DNA from: Erodium maritimum
Taxonomy: Eukaryota; Streptophyta; Magnoliopsida; Geraniales; Geraniaceae
Direction: 5' to 3'
Assembly: GCA_963921825.1 (NCBI GenBank)
Contig: OY997593.1
Coordinates: forward strand, 69,052,039 to 69,116,038
Length of the DNA stretch: 64,000 nucleotides
The notes beneath the pieces were generated by a model that worked only from the letters and a program-made list of their open reading frames with translations, ran no database searches and was not told the origin of the DNA. Of the stretch, positions 36,421-48,009 are shown one piece after another. The translations under genes were made by a program, and so were the position numbers. Position 1 is the first letter of the stretch. Every line of letters begins with the position of its first letter.

Positions 36421-38454
36421 TTTTTTTTTTTGATCGACAAAACAAATTTAAATTAAAACCGTTCTTTGGAAAGAAGAATAGAGTTTTGAAATACAAACAC
36501 ATGAGCAATCCACAATGGATCCTCAACCAACAATCTCTACCACCAGAGAAAACAACAACAGCCTAAGGACGGTCCACTCGGGGAACCTCAAGACCAACAA
36601 CACAAGGACGGTCCATTCAGGGAACCTCTAAACACCAAACCACAAAGGAGCGCCCAACCAGGGACTTACAAGGATAAAACAGCAGGTAAAGGATAAAACC
36701 AACAAGGAAAGCCACTATGGGCAACAAGAACTAGAAGACCAAAAAACCCGAAACATCCGGGCAAGACAGCAGCCACCACCAAGAATTGGCCACTAAGGAG
36801 AGCTGGCACACAGGAAGCACTGCAAACCTAATCAAAGTTGAACCAAACTCCTTGTATCATTAGTAACTCTCTATCCTAGCGAGAAAGAGAGAACTAAAAA
36901 CGCCGGTGGCCAGGACCACAATCGACAGATACAGATTCTCAGTGAAGAATCACTGAGAAACACCACTCTCAACTGATAAAACGAATGGCTTCAGACCAAG
37001 AAACAACCTTAAGGACTCACCGGCGGCCAACACCAACACCTATAATCGATGAGCTCGATCACCAAACAGCGGGTCGAGAAGAAGCGAAGCCATTCGAATC
37101 AATTGAAAGGAAAGGGTGGGAGAGGAATTACCAAACAAAGATCAGCAAGCAGCGAGGCACGTGTCGAAAAGATGAAGTCCCAGAAGCAGCTAGAGAAGTT
37201 CAGCGACGATCCACATCCGCTAGACTTGTAGAAACACGTCTCACGACCTGAGCAAGAACTAGTCACCTCCAGAGACAAGAGAGAGGGTCCACCGTCAAAA
37301 CAACAATGCCGAAACTGAAGAGTCAGGGCAGACGACGAAGCTCGTACTCAGCCCACCGAAACCTATAATCGATAAACACCGAAAAGAGGCCCAAAAAGGC
37401 GGAGGACCGGTATTTCTACCGAGAACGAGCTCCGAACTCTAAACTGGCAGAAGCAAGTCAGATTAAGCCTCCAAAACCAGTAAAAGAGCAGCAGCGAAGC
37501 CCAGGTCTAGACCTGGCCCAGATCCAGACCCAGGTCCAGACCCAAACCCAGACCCAAGCCCGAACCCAGGCCCGTACCTTGGCCCGAACGCAGGCCTGAA
37601 CCCAGGCCCGAACCAAGACCCGAGCCCAAGAAACCCTACCTGACAGCATCAGAAACCAAGGCGACCTTCGAACTTACCGACCCGCGTCCCAAGGCAGTCA
37701 CCAAAACCAACAACTTCAGCCAACCCACGCCGAGCATTCCACCGGAACTCAACTCCGGCCGGGAAGAGAACGGCGGCTACTCACAGTACAGATCAGACGA
37801 AGCCGGAGATCAGAACTCCCAACAAACTGAAACCAAGGGGGAGATGCGACTGAGCCTGGGCCGGAACTCCGGCAACAAGCCACGGAAGGCTGACACGGCG
37901 CCATCGTCGGCCAGAAGAACTACGGAGTCACGAGCGCTTCGAAGGAAAGCAAGGCAGGGCCTTTTCCGAGCAGATATGCACTACCGAGCATGAATCCCAG
38001 GCTCCTCAAGCACCACTTCGACGAACTGAACTTTCCCTTCTACAGCGAGCTAAGAAGAAACCCAGCCGCGCCCAGAGGAATGGGACACCGGCCGGCGAGC
38101 CACCCGTGCCCGAAACAAAGCAATCCAGCTGTAGATCTACCGCCATCCCCACCAAAACGAAAGAGAAAAGTGTGCCACTACCAGATCTACACTAGGACGA
38201 TGTCGGCGAGCACGAGGACGACTCCGGCGAGCAAGAGGACGACTCCAGCGAGCTTGAGGAGGAAAGGCCGGGACTGAGGTAAGGAGAAGGATGAAAGGGG
38301 GCGAAGGGGGAAGCCTCCACCGGTGACTGGCTTGGCCGGAAGCCGTCGTCGTCGCCGGTGGGGGACTAGGAGGAGCGGCGGCTGTGAGGCTTTTTAGGGT
38401 TTTGGAAAAACAGACGAGAGAAAGAAAAAAAAAGCACTGTGTTTTGTTTTTCCT
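36421..38454 (-). mobile_element. family alpha non-coding retroposon, copy 3
   Basis: It is flanked by a 12-bp duplication AGAAGATGAAAG (36409-36420 and 38455-38466). The T run at 36421-36431 is the minus-strand poly(A) tail, preceded on that strand by a TTTAATTTAAATTTGTTTTG segment nearly identical to the tail of copy 1. The 5' half (38454 down to about 37000) is GC-rich with a proline/arginine-like low-complexity patch near 37500-37640. No protein domain. At about 2.0 kb it is the most clearly bounded alpha copy with copy 1. Confidence 0.8.
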
Positions 38455-38466
38455 AGAAGATGAAAG

Positions 38467-40130
38467 TTGACATCATTCAAAATAGACACTAAACATTTGG
38501 AGATCAACATGTTGTTTGATTGATCAAGTGTTCACAAATCTTAGTTTTAACATCAATTAAGTGAACGGAGACGAGGCAACGTGTAATTCCAATTTAATCA
38601 TCCAAGAAAAAAATCAAATGATTGATTGAGGGACCATGTTTTTGTCCCAAATCCCAATCACATGTGACCATGTTGTATGATTAGTTGATTGCAAATTAGG
38701 CTGTCCTAACAAGATATGGGCCATTAAGTTCTCATTCAAGTAATTATCTATATATGTTTTGGTCTTCTAAATCTACCACCTAATTAATCATATCTTCTGG
38801 CCCAAACTTGTATTGGACCCACCTTGGGATTAGGTCTAAATGTTTAATTAGGTGTAGATTTCATAGAAAACTGGTGTAAATTTCATACAAACCCACCAAA
38901 TATTACACCAAAATTTTATCTTTACTTTTAATGGTGACAAATAATTAAAACTAATGGGTTATCCAAACATAATTCTAACATCACTGTACATGAATTGGCC
39001 CTGAGATGGGTCTCTGTACGATGTACTGCCTTTCTCATTTACTATTACCGTTAAGGTCTCTAAGGATCTCCGGTTTCCCATTCCTCCTCTCCGTCTTCTG
39101 ATATGGCCTATGAGGCATCACAATATCGCTTACGTCGGTTATAATACTAAAAGGTTTAGAGAACTATTGTTCAACTATTTTGACCTCATTCTCGTGGTCG
39201 GAAAACTTATACTGTGATGCACACCTATGTAATATCTTGAATCAGTAATATTGCACCCTTCATTCAAAAATACATCACTCAATTTTCATCATGATCATTT
39301 GGTGATTTGGAGGGATTAGGAATCTCCAACCCAATACATCATTTGCTCTAGGTTTTACGATAAAAATATATAAAAATTGTTACATATTTAATAGAAAATT
39401 AAACCTCATATACTTATCCATTTTTATTTATTTTTAGGATAAAAACCTGTTAAGGTTGAATTTACTGTTTTGATGTAGAACATCTACCTATGAGTTGGAG
39501 TTGCTTTAACACTTCAAATTTGGAGGGGCACTACAACAGTACACCGAATAAAGAGTTAGAGATACAGTGAGTTAGAGCTGAAATTGCTACATATACCAAA
39601 TAGAGCTGAAATGGCTACATATACCAAATAGTTTGATGTATTTGAAGTGGATTGGAGTTGCTCTCATACTTGAAGGGCACTGTAATAATACACCAGAAAC
39701 CTGTTGTGTTGGTTACTGCTTGTGTTTTTTATTTTTCTTTTAATCTCCTTTTGAGTTGTCTCTCTTTTCGAGATTTGAAGTTTTGATAAAACTTCTCTTA
39801 TTAAAAAAACACCAAAAACTTAGTAGGGGTGGATTGATTATCCTCAGAGTACTTGCGACAGTCGTGGCATGCGTATCGTTCTAAGACTTGTGACGGTTCT
39901 GCCACGGCTCGTCGTTGCAGGGCGTCGTTGCAGAGGGATCGTGGCACTGTGTCGTTGTAGCGCCAACGGCTATTCGGCGGCCCACTTACAAGCCGACTCG
40001 TGTCGGCACCGAAATTAAAAAAAAAAAACTAAATTTTACTATATATACAAATTAACCCCTACCTCCAAAATCACTTATTCTCTTCTACACACAAGCTCCC
40101 TTTCTTCTTCTCTCTTGTTGTGTATTTTTT
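38467..40130. other. unassigned spacer, with a probable Harbinger-type leader at its end
   Basis: No supported gene. A 28-bp sequence is tandemly duplicated at 39573-39600 and 39601-39628 with one mismatch. The last 150 bp (39980-40130) resembles a promoter and leader: TATATATACAAATTAACCCC followed by a CT-rich stretch, just before the Harbinger remnant. Confidence 0.5.
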
Positions 40131-40135
40131 TTCGA

Positions 40136-40518
40136 TGGAGAATTTTCCAACAATGGAGAAAGTGCAGCAAATGACTCCCAGACAAATAGATTAAGCGATG
40201 AGTAGGCTGGTCCGGTTTCACATCGTCACTCGCCCGAGCCGAATATGTGATAGGAGCTCACTCGTAGTGATCATGACTGCTTGTGTTATCCTACACAACA
40301 TGATCGTTGAGGATCAACGGAGTCTGTGGCCCACTCATCCGTTTGCAGATATTGGTATCCCGGACTCAAACATCCGTAGAGGACCACCACCAGCGGTGAA
40401 CATGGACAATATCACGGGGCATAGAATAAGGATTTGGGATCGGGATGTTCATCACCAACTCCACGATGATCTCATTGAACACATTTGGACTAGATACGGA
40501 GATGGCGACGACAATTAA
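40136..40518 (+). pseudogene. PIF/Harbinger transposase C-terminal remnant
   Basis: A short leader frame with MENFPTMEKVQQM (40136) hits a stop, then 40198-40518 reads ARF-like FHIVTRPSRI, SSLVVIMTACVILHNMIVEDQR and, at the end, HHQLHDDLIEHIWTRYGDGDDN. The ACVILHNMIVED segment and the L-x-x-DLIEHIW ending are the C-terminus of plant PIF/Harbinger (DDE_Tnp_4, antagonist-of-LHP1-like) transposases. The catalytic core is missing, so this is an internally deleted copy. Confidence 0.75.
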
Positions 40519-40797
40519 ATATTAATTGTCAATTTTAATGTATTTTATATATGACTTTAAATAAAAAATAGTAGTTATGCATTTTATATTTGGCTTTAAA
40601 CAAAAATAGTATTTATATTTGGGGTGCTTTTGTAAATATAGAAAGTTCACACCATAGCTCTTTACTACTAGTCATAGTATACCATTGGAGAGACCATGGT
40701 ATGAGGTAGTAGTATGGATGAGAGTGAAAGCCAAAAAACACCATTTACCATGACTCAATACTACTAATCATGGCATAGCATTGTGGATGCTCTTATG
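40519..40797. other. right flank and probable terminus of the Harbinger derivative
   Basis: The segment 40640-40790 contains repeated ACTACTA(G/A)TCATGG motifs and ends GCATTGTGGATGCTC followed by TTA, which fits a PIF/Harbinger terminal inverted repeat with its TAA/TTA target site. The matching left terminus was not found upstream. Confidence 0.45.
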
Positions 40798-40938
40798 CCA
40801 TCTACAATATTCAAAAATTGGCTTAATACTATTGCTTTAAAATTAGAATATTAACATTACATATTTAACCATAGTGTTTGATAGTCCAACATTTTATCAT
40901 TTGAACACACAATGTTTGATGATTTAATATTATTATCA

Positions 40939-41558
40939 GGAAAATTTTCAATATAATATCATATCAAACGCTTATTTATAGGATATTATCCTGTCATAAT
41001 TTTTTTATAATATAATACATTGCTAAACATTTATTTGCAAGATAATATCTTGGCATATTTTGTTTTGCAATATAATACCTAACCAAAGATTTAACCACGG
41101 TTTGGTGCCTAACCATTAACTTTCTGCTATTTTTTCATCCAAAAAGTATAAAAAGTTTAAAATATCACTCACCATGAAACGTCAAAATTGCCCTTCAATC
41201 ATATTCAAAATTTCAAAATCTACCATAAAAAATCAAATATATAAAAATCTGACAATTTGAAGATGAATGAAAGATAATTTTGACATTTCATGGTGATGGC
41301 TAGTTTTTACTTTTTACACTTTTTGGATGGAAAAATAACGGAAAGTTAACGGTTAGGTACCAAACTATGGATAGATGTTTGGCAGGGTATTATAGTGCAA
41401 AAAAAATTATGATAGGGATATTATCTTGCAAAAAAAGTTATCTTAGGATATTATCTTGCAAATAAATATTTGACAGAGTATTATATTACAAAACAAATTA
41501 TAACAAAATATTATCTTGAAAATAAACATTTGACAAGGTATTATATTACAATTTTCCC
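40939..41558. mobile_element. foldback MITE of about 620 bp (Mutator-like)
   Basis: Left and right halves are long imperfect inverted repeats. For example GGTGCCTAACCATTAACTTT near 41113 is mirrored by AAAGTTAACGGTTAGGTACC near 41343, and GGAAAATTTTCAATATAATA at 40939 pairs with TATTATATTACAATTTTCC ending at 41557. Flanks TTATTATCA (40930-40938) and TTATTGCTA (41559-41567) match at 7 of 9 positions, suggesting a 9-bp duplication. The arms also contain several direct AGATAATATCTTG-type repeats. No coding capacity. Confidence 0.7.
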
Positions 41559-41597
41559 TTATTGCTATTATTTGACCTTGTTCAACTTTTTGTTATG

Positions 41598-42910
41598 TTA
41601 TTTTTATTTGAGATAAACGATTAGATATATTAATAATAATAGAAAGTGTTTACATGGTTGGAAAACACTAAACATAGTGGAATATAAATAACCAAAATAA
41701 ACGAATTCCCACGATAGAGGATACTCAAACAGAATAATAAAGAACTCAAATTTTCCGACTACTTCCTGAAGGCGCCTGGAGGTTGATACTACGGTAGCGT
41801 CTGGCGACACCGATACATCGAGTCTAGACTAGCGGAAGCTAAGATCGAGCTGACCCCTTACCGGATATAGATACTAGTGGACTAAATACTCCCCCAGGAT
41901 GTCAGCGTGCGTCGTCCTCCCTTAACTGATATTGGTAGGGCTCCTAAACGCGAAAATTCTAACCTCTGAGCTGGTAGGGAAGTACCGTGCCGGCTTTTGG
42001 TGGAACCGCTGCCACCTTACGTCCAGAGGGGCGGTGCAAGCGGCCGGCCCCCTTTGGACCTCCTCGGACTCATTCCGTGAGGCGATTGTGCCATGAGCCC
42101 CCCGCCGCTATATGTGTTGCGCCTAATAAATCTCCACCTTTCGGATCCTAATCGAATCTTGGTGTGATACCCGACCCCAGCTCCTGACCCACCCCCAGCT
42201 CCTGGCCCGCCTAGAAAGGGAAATCCGTCACCGGCCCAAGCCCAGCCCCGTCCTTCTGTCTCGCCCCCCTGAACCGGGCCCACCTCGTATCTCCCATTAG
42301 GCCCAATCCTTGGTTAGGCCCAGGCCCATCGATCGGTCGTGCGAAACTCTCAGAGGTTCCTTCCCCGGTCGCCTTTTCCACTTCCCCGAGTTACTTCCAT
42401 CCGTCCCTCCCTTCACGTTCTCCGGCGAGGTATGTCGCAGATGGTTCGAAAAAAACGGGGAGGCAGACCCCGATCTCGGACGCTGCTCCCGTTGGTGTTC
42501 CCTGGTCTCCTCTCCGCCCGGTCGAGGACGAGGACAAGATCTGATCGCCAGGGTGCGTCGCAATAAACCCCCGCGATATCCCATCACCTTTCCTTGCGCG
42601 TTCCGGCCTCCTAGGCCCCTTGTAGACGTCGGTGGACCTCCCTTCTCCCGACAAGCCGAGAAACCGAGACGAATCGTCTCCCCCGATACCCCATCTAAAA
42701 CCGACGATAGGGATCGTGGACAAGTACGAGCCGAGGAGTGATTGAGGATGAACAGAAAGTCGCTGCCTCTTCCCCATCGATGTCCCCACTGCTCACATGG
42801 TGGTACTGATTGGTAGGAGGAGAAGAATCCATTACCGTCGTTATTCGCAAAACCCTAAAAAGAGCTGCACCTTTTTCAGAGGATATCCTACAAGTTAATT
42901 TCCACTTCTC
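41598..42910 (-). mobile_element. family beta retroposon, copy 4
   Basis: Flanked by ACTTTTTGTTATG (41585-41597 and 42911-42923). On the minus strand it starts with an AGGGTTTTGCG-type leader near 42860, carries a GC-rich ORF1 N-terminal region (open frames 42789-42391 and 42283-42017 in different frames), then the conserved 3' module: TCAGCGTGCGTCGTCCTCCC (complement) at 41902-41921 and a CGCTACCG core near 41793-41821. DUF4283, endonuclease and RT are absent. Confidence 0.7.
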
Positions 42911-42923
42911 ACTTTTTGTTATG

Positions 42924-43271
42924 CTATGTTGTTAGCTAACAATTCATCAAGAAATTAACATCAATACAATAGAATAGATTGATGTTGAATACTATATACA
43001 CCAATTTTAAATGAAAAACGATTATGGTGTAATATTTGTGTCCACAAAATAAGTGATGACAAACCTTAAAGTTGTTAAATTATATCATATTGGGCAAGTC
43101 CATGCAAAATTATGTACCATCTTTTAGCCACACATACGAATATCTAGATTTTGTGTATGATTGATAAGTGATGTTGAAGCATCCCATACTTCGGGAAAAA
43201 ACGTGAAATTAGTGGCTGTTTAAATAAAAAAAATTATTTTAGGGTAATATCATTTAAACTACGCCTAATCA
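42924..43271. other. spacer between two beta copies
   Basis: AT-rich, no gene or repeat I can name. Confidence 0.5.
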
Positions 43272-43288
43272 TGCCTATTTTTTTACAT

Positions 43289-44604
43289 TTTCTTGAGAAG
43301 AACAGATAATATTATTACTGGAAAATGAAATAGGTTGACGAGCACATAATTGTACTCATCTTACAGGATAGAATCCAACTAAAAACAGAAAGCAATAACA
43401 GAAATCTAAAAGTTGCTCGATGCTTAGGGGCGGTTGAAGGGGGATATCTGCGGTAGCATCCAGCGGAACACTGGATACCGATACAACATACTTCGACCAA
43501 ATGGCACTGGCCGAGCCAGCCAAGTGAGAGGGGAATACTGGTGGACTGCCATCTCCCCCGGTGAGTCAGCGTGCGTCGTCCTCCCTTGACTGATAATGTT
43601 AGGGCTCCTGAACGCGGGATTGCTGACACCGGACTGGTAGGGGAGACAGATATCGACTGTCGATGGTACCCTCGCCATCTATCCGCCAGGAAGGGGTCAC
43701 AGTCGACCACCCCCTTCCTGGGCCTCCTCGGACTCATTCTTGGAGGCGGGGGGTGCTTGTGGCCCCCCGCCATTGCTATGTGTGACGCCCCATCATAATT
43801 ACGAGACATCATCGAGATCCGTGCCAAAACATACCCGGGATCCGCCCCGGCCTGTGTAACCGCCCCTGATGGGCCAACCCACGGGGGTTTGCCTCTGCCC
43901 GACCCCGGACCACCCAGACTTCCATACCCGAGATCATCGACCCGCCTCCCAATCGAACCTGGCCCCGTCCTCGTCCTCACTATTCCTGCAAACATGCCCT
44001 GGCCCATGACCAGGTCATGGATGCCCAACCCACACCCGAGACGGAATTGGGCCCGGCCCGGGCCAGCGACCCGGACCTCTTCATCTCCCTCATCGTGGCG
44101 CAGAACCCTAAGCCATCCCGTCCCCGACGTAGCCGCCGCACCTGTCACCCCCGCCGAGCTCTCCACGGCCTTCCCCACATCGACCTGATGCGGGCGTGAC
44201 CGTGCCGCCCTTGTAACGAGAAACCCTTTTACGGGCCGCTCCTGCCACGACACCCCATCGGAAAACACTGATGGGTGATTGTCAGATCGACTTTTGAACC
44301 AAGACAACGGATGCATTGACGGAGTTGTCGCCCATGGCGATCGTGCTCCTTCTCCACCGTTTTGCTCGACGAAAGGAGGTTGCCGAAAACCGCCACCTCC
44401 CTTGATCGCGAAACCCTAGATGTATAGAGCCGCATATCCCATGAATACCTGAAGAAATGTTGTGGGATGAATTGTACTCGGCCTCGGCTCCATGGCATAT
44501 TGGCATAGAGGAGAAGCCAGCCATGGAGAAGAGCCACCGAGATCGTCGTTGCCGCCAAAGGGGAATAGGGCATGGCGGCGGCGTTGTTCTCAACGCAAGC
44601 GAAT
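43289..44604 (-). mobile_element. family beta retroposon, copy 5
   Basis: A perfect 17-bp duplication TGCCTATTTTTTTACAT flanks it (43272-43288 and 44605-44621). On the minus strand, a GC-rich N-terminal ORF1 region is joined in frame to the conserved 3' module (box at 43566-43585, TGCTACCGCAG core near 43452-43487). The tail is CAGTAATAATATTATCTG followed by an A-rich end, almost identical to copy 1. No DUF4283, endonuclease or RT. It is 1,316 bp, close to copies 1 and 4, so an internally deleted form appears to have spread. Confidence 0.85.
43315..44316 (-). CDS. 333-codon frame spanning beta copy 5 (status uncertain)
   Basis: This uninterrupted frame covers three quarters of a 1.3-kb retroposon. 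The first half is G/R/P-rich like the ORF1 N-terminus. The second half translates the 3' module (SAIPRSGALTLSVKGGRRTLTHRG), which is also open in the same register in the copy at 56337-56098 (SAIPRLRALHLSVKGGRHTLT) and similar at 22560-22640. It could be a fusion made by internal deletion, or an accidental frame in GC-rich DNA. I know no family for it. No function is claimed. Confidence 0.3.
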   Translation of the reverse strand: MHPLSWFKSRSDNHPSVFSDGVSWQERPVKGFLVTRAARSRPHQVDVGKAVESSAGVTGAAATSGTGWLRVLRHDEGDEEVRVAGPGRAQFRLGCGLGIHDLVMGQGMFAGIVRTRTGPGSIGRRVDDLGYGSLGGPGSGRGKPPWVGPSGAVTQAGADPGYVLARISMMSRNYDGASHIAMAGGHKHPPPPRMSPRRPRKGVVDCDPFLADRWRGYHRQSISVSPTSPVSAIPRSGALTLSVKGGRRTLTHRGRWQSTSIPLSLGWLGQCHLVEVCCIGIQCSAGCYRRYPPSTAPKHRATFRFLLLLSVFSWILSCKMSTIMCSSTYFIFQ

Positions 44605-44621
44605 TGCCTATTTTTTTACAT

Positions 44622-45571
44622 AATTATCTTAACTAAAATATTCGTTTGGACGGTACCTAAGTTTTCGAAGATTTCACGTTACTTCAAATGGATAGGGGGG
44701 TGATATGAAAATACGAAATCCTCCATACGATTTTTTGGAAACTTAAGGTATTATCCATAAGATTTAAGAACTTAATGTAATTATATGAAATTTACATATA
44801 ATTATGTATATATAACCGATTATATGATTTATAACTTTAATATGACGTCATATGAGTCTAATTCAGTCCGAAACACACCTAACTCGTTACTAGCCACTCG
44901 ATATGGTTTGGGTGACATTTGGCATCCATCCCAAGACAAGTAGGTACTTGGCAGAGTCTCATAGAAACCCAAGACCTAAAATTGTGAATGAGAAAGAATC
45001 GAAGCCCCATAAAAGTGAAGACAAAAATGCCAAGTTGAAGGTTCATGTGGTGTCAAATAGAACCAAATTAGGGACCAAATCCACCTGGTAAACAAGGAGC
45101 CCTAGATCACCACCACTTGCCCGTTTCACAATCTAATAAAAGCTTCCATGTGCTCCTAACATATATGTCACTGTTCGGAGAGTTTCAAGTTACTCAAAAC
45201 ATCCAGATTCCATTTATTACAACACCGATCGACATGTTTGTATAACCAAACAAATACAGACCTTTCACCTTGAAAAGTTCCAGTGTCCACCATTTGTCAT
45301 TGTGGCACTTTTCCTTGGGGGGGAAATGGACCCGGTTCGAGAGCAACTCTTGCAGAGAGAGACATGTTTCTTCATTAGGAAGGATTCGTATGTATGACAT
45401 CTGAATTAAGGATATCGTATAATGTTGTCACTTCATCCACAACCTTTTGTTGGAGAACATCCAATGATCCATGGTTAATAGCCTACCTAAATAATGATTT
45501 TTATTATAACTCAGCGTCCCACGATAATATTCGTGCAGGGCTTTCAGGTTGGGTTAACAAGGATTAACATT
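44622..45571. other. unassigned spacer
   Basis: No recognisable gene. Frames at 44903-45091 (+) and 45400-45194 (-) are short and featureless. Confidence 0.5.
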
Positions 45572-45606
45572 GTTTTTTTATCAACAAAACAAATTTAAAT
45601 TAAGTC
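45572..45606 (-). mobile_element. short alpha-type tail fragment
   Basis: A T run followed by ATCAACAAAACAAATTTAAATT matches the 3' end of alpha copies 1 and 3. It is an extremely 5'-truncated insertion, possibly with a decayed duplication (GGATTAACATT before, GGGTTAACAAT after). Confidence 0.6.
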
Positions 45607-45639
45607 TCTCTAAAAAAAAGCTTTCATTTACATGCATGG

Positions 45640-46895
45640 GTTAACAATCGGGACCAAGAACCACTCACCAAGTCAAACCTCTAGAAGCCGCTTTTAAGTG
45701 ACTTATTCGGAAATTTCGTTTACAATTAAAGTTATCATTATTTCATTTTCCTATCGCTTTGGTTTTTCATTTAGGATATTTTCTTATATGGGTGGGTTGT
45801 TCATGCCCTAGCATGATAGGTAGATCTTTCATGCCTTGTTAGAGGTGTCAAGTCGCAAAAAAGTAAGGTTGAAGGGAGTAGATTGTAGACCACCATTTTT
45901 TATCCACAAATATCTTCGTATTCGTGTGCTTCTCGATCTTGTTCACGTTTTTTATATCTATATGAATTAATTGAAAACCACATAAAATAGTTCTAGTATG
46001 TATTTAGTGAAAATCAAGGGTGTCATTACCTATTGAGGCAGGTATAAAATGATATGAATTAACTTATTTCTTGTTGACCATGTCGACCCTGAATAATATC
46101 AGCGAACAAAACCAAATAATGCTTGACATTATTGGTGGAAGTAGAGGTTTCAATAGGGCTATGATGTTGGTGCAAGTTGTGTTTTTGTTTGGGTGTACAT
46201 ATTGGGTGTTTTGTGCAAGAATGGTGGAGTGGAGACACATGGACATGGAGGATCAAGTTGCCAATATTGTCGATGGCAAAGAATTTGGGAGTGTTGTTGA
46301 TGATGATGATGATGTGGGGACTCTATTCCATGGGACAGGGAACAAATCATTTATAGAGCCTAACACAAAACCCTTGTGTTGTTTCATCAAGTGAGGGAAC
46401 CACTTGTCAAGTGTAGGGAGAGGACCCTATTTTGTGACTCCTCCTTGATCTTTTCCTCTCACTCACACCCACTTGTGTGCTTTTTTTATTTCTTTATTAT
46501 AAAAGTATTGCACAATTTTTTTCCAACTATATTTAAAAGGTCAACTTATTTTATTTTATTTTTATGTATCATCGTCGGTCAAATTATTTTGGGACATTTA
46601 CTTATCAGGTCTAAATTGCAGGCGAGTAGAGTATAAACATGACATCAAGGTTTGGTATTCGATATATACCTTACTGACCAATGATTCATATGTTCTTTCA
46701 CGTGTAGAGCCTCACATGACATGAATCATGTTGGCCTAATTGACACGTGAGGAAGAGTATTAGCTCCCTGAATCTAAAATATATGAACTTCGTCACCACT
46801 CCATCTTGAGACTTCTATCAATCATTTTCAAGTTCTTGATGATAGAATTTTAAAATGGCTTCGGTCGACTAAAACCCATAGTCACAATAACGAAA
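45640..46895. other. unassigned spacer with one 107-codon frame
   Basis: The frame 46071-46394 (+) has a hydrophobic stretch (MLVQVVFLFGCTYWVF) and a run of five aspartates but no homolog I recognise. Its start context and codon use are unremarkable and I do not call it a gene. Remaining DNA is AT-rich. Confidence 0.45.
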
Positions 46896-46975
46896 ACTTA
46901 GGTTTGGTTGAATGATGCATATAGTTTATATATGTATGAGATCTCGAGTTCGAATCTTGATATATACATGATTGG
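46896..46975 (+). repeat. possible tRNA-derived SINE head
   Basis: GAGTTCGAATC at 46946-46956 fits the pol III B box. An A-box-like TAGGTTTGGTTGA lies 47 nt upstream (46899) but matches poorly. Confidence 0.35.
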
Positions 46976-47490
46976 ATTAATATTTAAATTATAAATTGTC
47001 CATAAAAGAAAAGGGTACCATGCATGGATATGTACCTTTCTATTTCAAGTGAGGGCCCAATGTTCACACGATATAATTGGGCCGAACCCATTGTTTTCAA
47101 AATGGGCTTTCGGGGAAGATCTCTAGAATTGACATGCTTGGTGGAGCAGCTTCAGCTATATGGTAAGAGTATTGATGAGTTGGATCTGATGAAGAGGAAA
47201 TTATTGAGTTATTCTTCAACAATTGGGCCCTAAGGCCCAATCAAACTTCACAAATTAATTTAAAATTGACACACGCAAAACACGTGTAGGAAATGTAGAA
47301 AGCTTAAAGAATATCATTGTGTAGAATTGGTTATATGGCAGAGATGAATGATTAAAACGCTGAAATGGAACAGAGCATTTTATTCAGTTCCCACTTCCCA
47401 CTACTGAAAAATAAATTAAAAAGCAGAGCCCAAACATCTAAAAGGAAAAAGGCCATTTTTTAAATAATAAATTAAAATCCTCTTCAGTAC
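46976..47490. other. unassigned spacer
   Basis: A 69-codon frame (47024-47233) has no recognisable features. No other structure seen. Confidence 0.45.
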
Positions 47491-47494
47491 TGTT

Positions 47495-47645
47495 TTTAGG
47501 AATGGCAACGGGGCAGGTTTTATAATACCCGACCCCGATCCGATCCCCAAAGCTTTTTTCCGTCCCCGTCCGAACCCGACTTTGCCCCGATGAGCCCCCA
47601 CCCCGGCCTAAACCCGTTCGGGTCGGGGATTCCCCGATCCACCCC
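47495..47645. repeat. GGAATGGCAACGGGG-type GC-rich repeat (hAT-like MITE fragment)
   Basis: The block starts AGGAATGGCAACGGGGCAGG and is rich in CCCGACCCCGATCC and GGGTCGGGG motifs, unlike the AT-rich flanks. Comparable blocks occur at 50545-50735 (inverted orientation) and 63621-64000. Sequences of this kind are common short DNA-transposon repeats in plants. Class assignment is tentative. Confidence 0.45.
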
Positions 47646-48009
47646 ACACCAATTCTCTCTCGAAAAGAAATTGTGAGGACTTAATAATTATTAAACTAAT
47701 AAGACCCAGAAAATTGGATCAATAAAAATAATTTACTACTAGTTCAATATATAGAGCCCAAGTAAGTATGGATTCAACAATAGAACTTAGAAGAAATATG
47801 AGTTAGAACCAAAAAGATGAATCTGATTTTATAGAGACAAGAAGAGGTGATTTTTTTTTGAAGAACAAGAGGTGATTTTGTATAATGTGAGCGGTGTGGG
47901 ACTTTGGCAGGTGTTTGGAATAAAATAAGAATTATTTGATTATATTAGAAAAACATACTAGGAACCATAAGTTGTTCGTAGCTGAGTTGGTAATTTGGTT
48001 TAGTTATTT

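Noticed and set aside
37458..37649. Minus-strand frame of W/V/R repeats (VWARV, VWVWTW)
   Set aside because: It is a low-complexity CCCAGGCCCG-type repeat in the leader of alpha copy 3, not a protein.
46071..46394. 107-codon frame with a hydrophobic stretch and an Asp run
   Set aside because: Opposite-strand frames of similar length overlap it, and there is no family resemblance. Not enough to call a gene.
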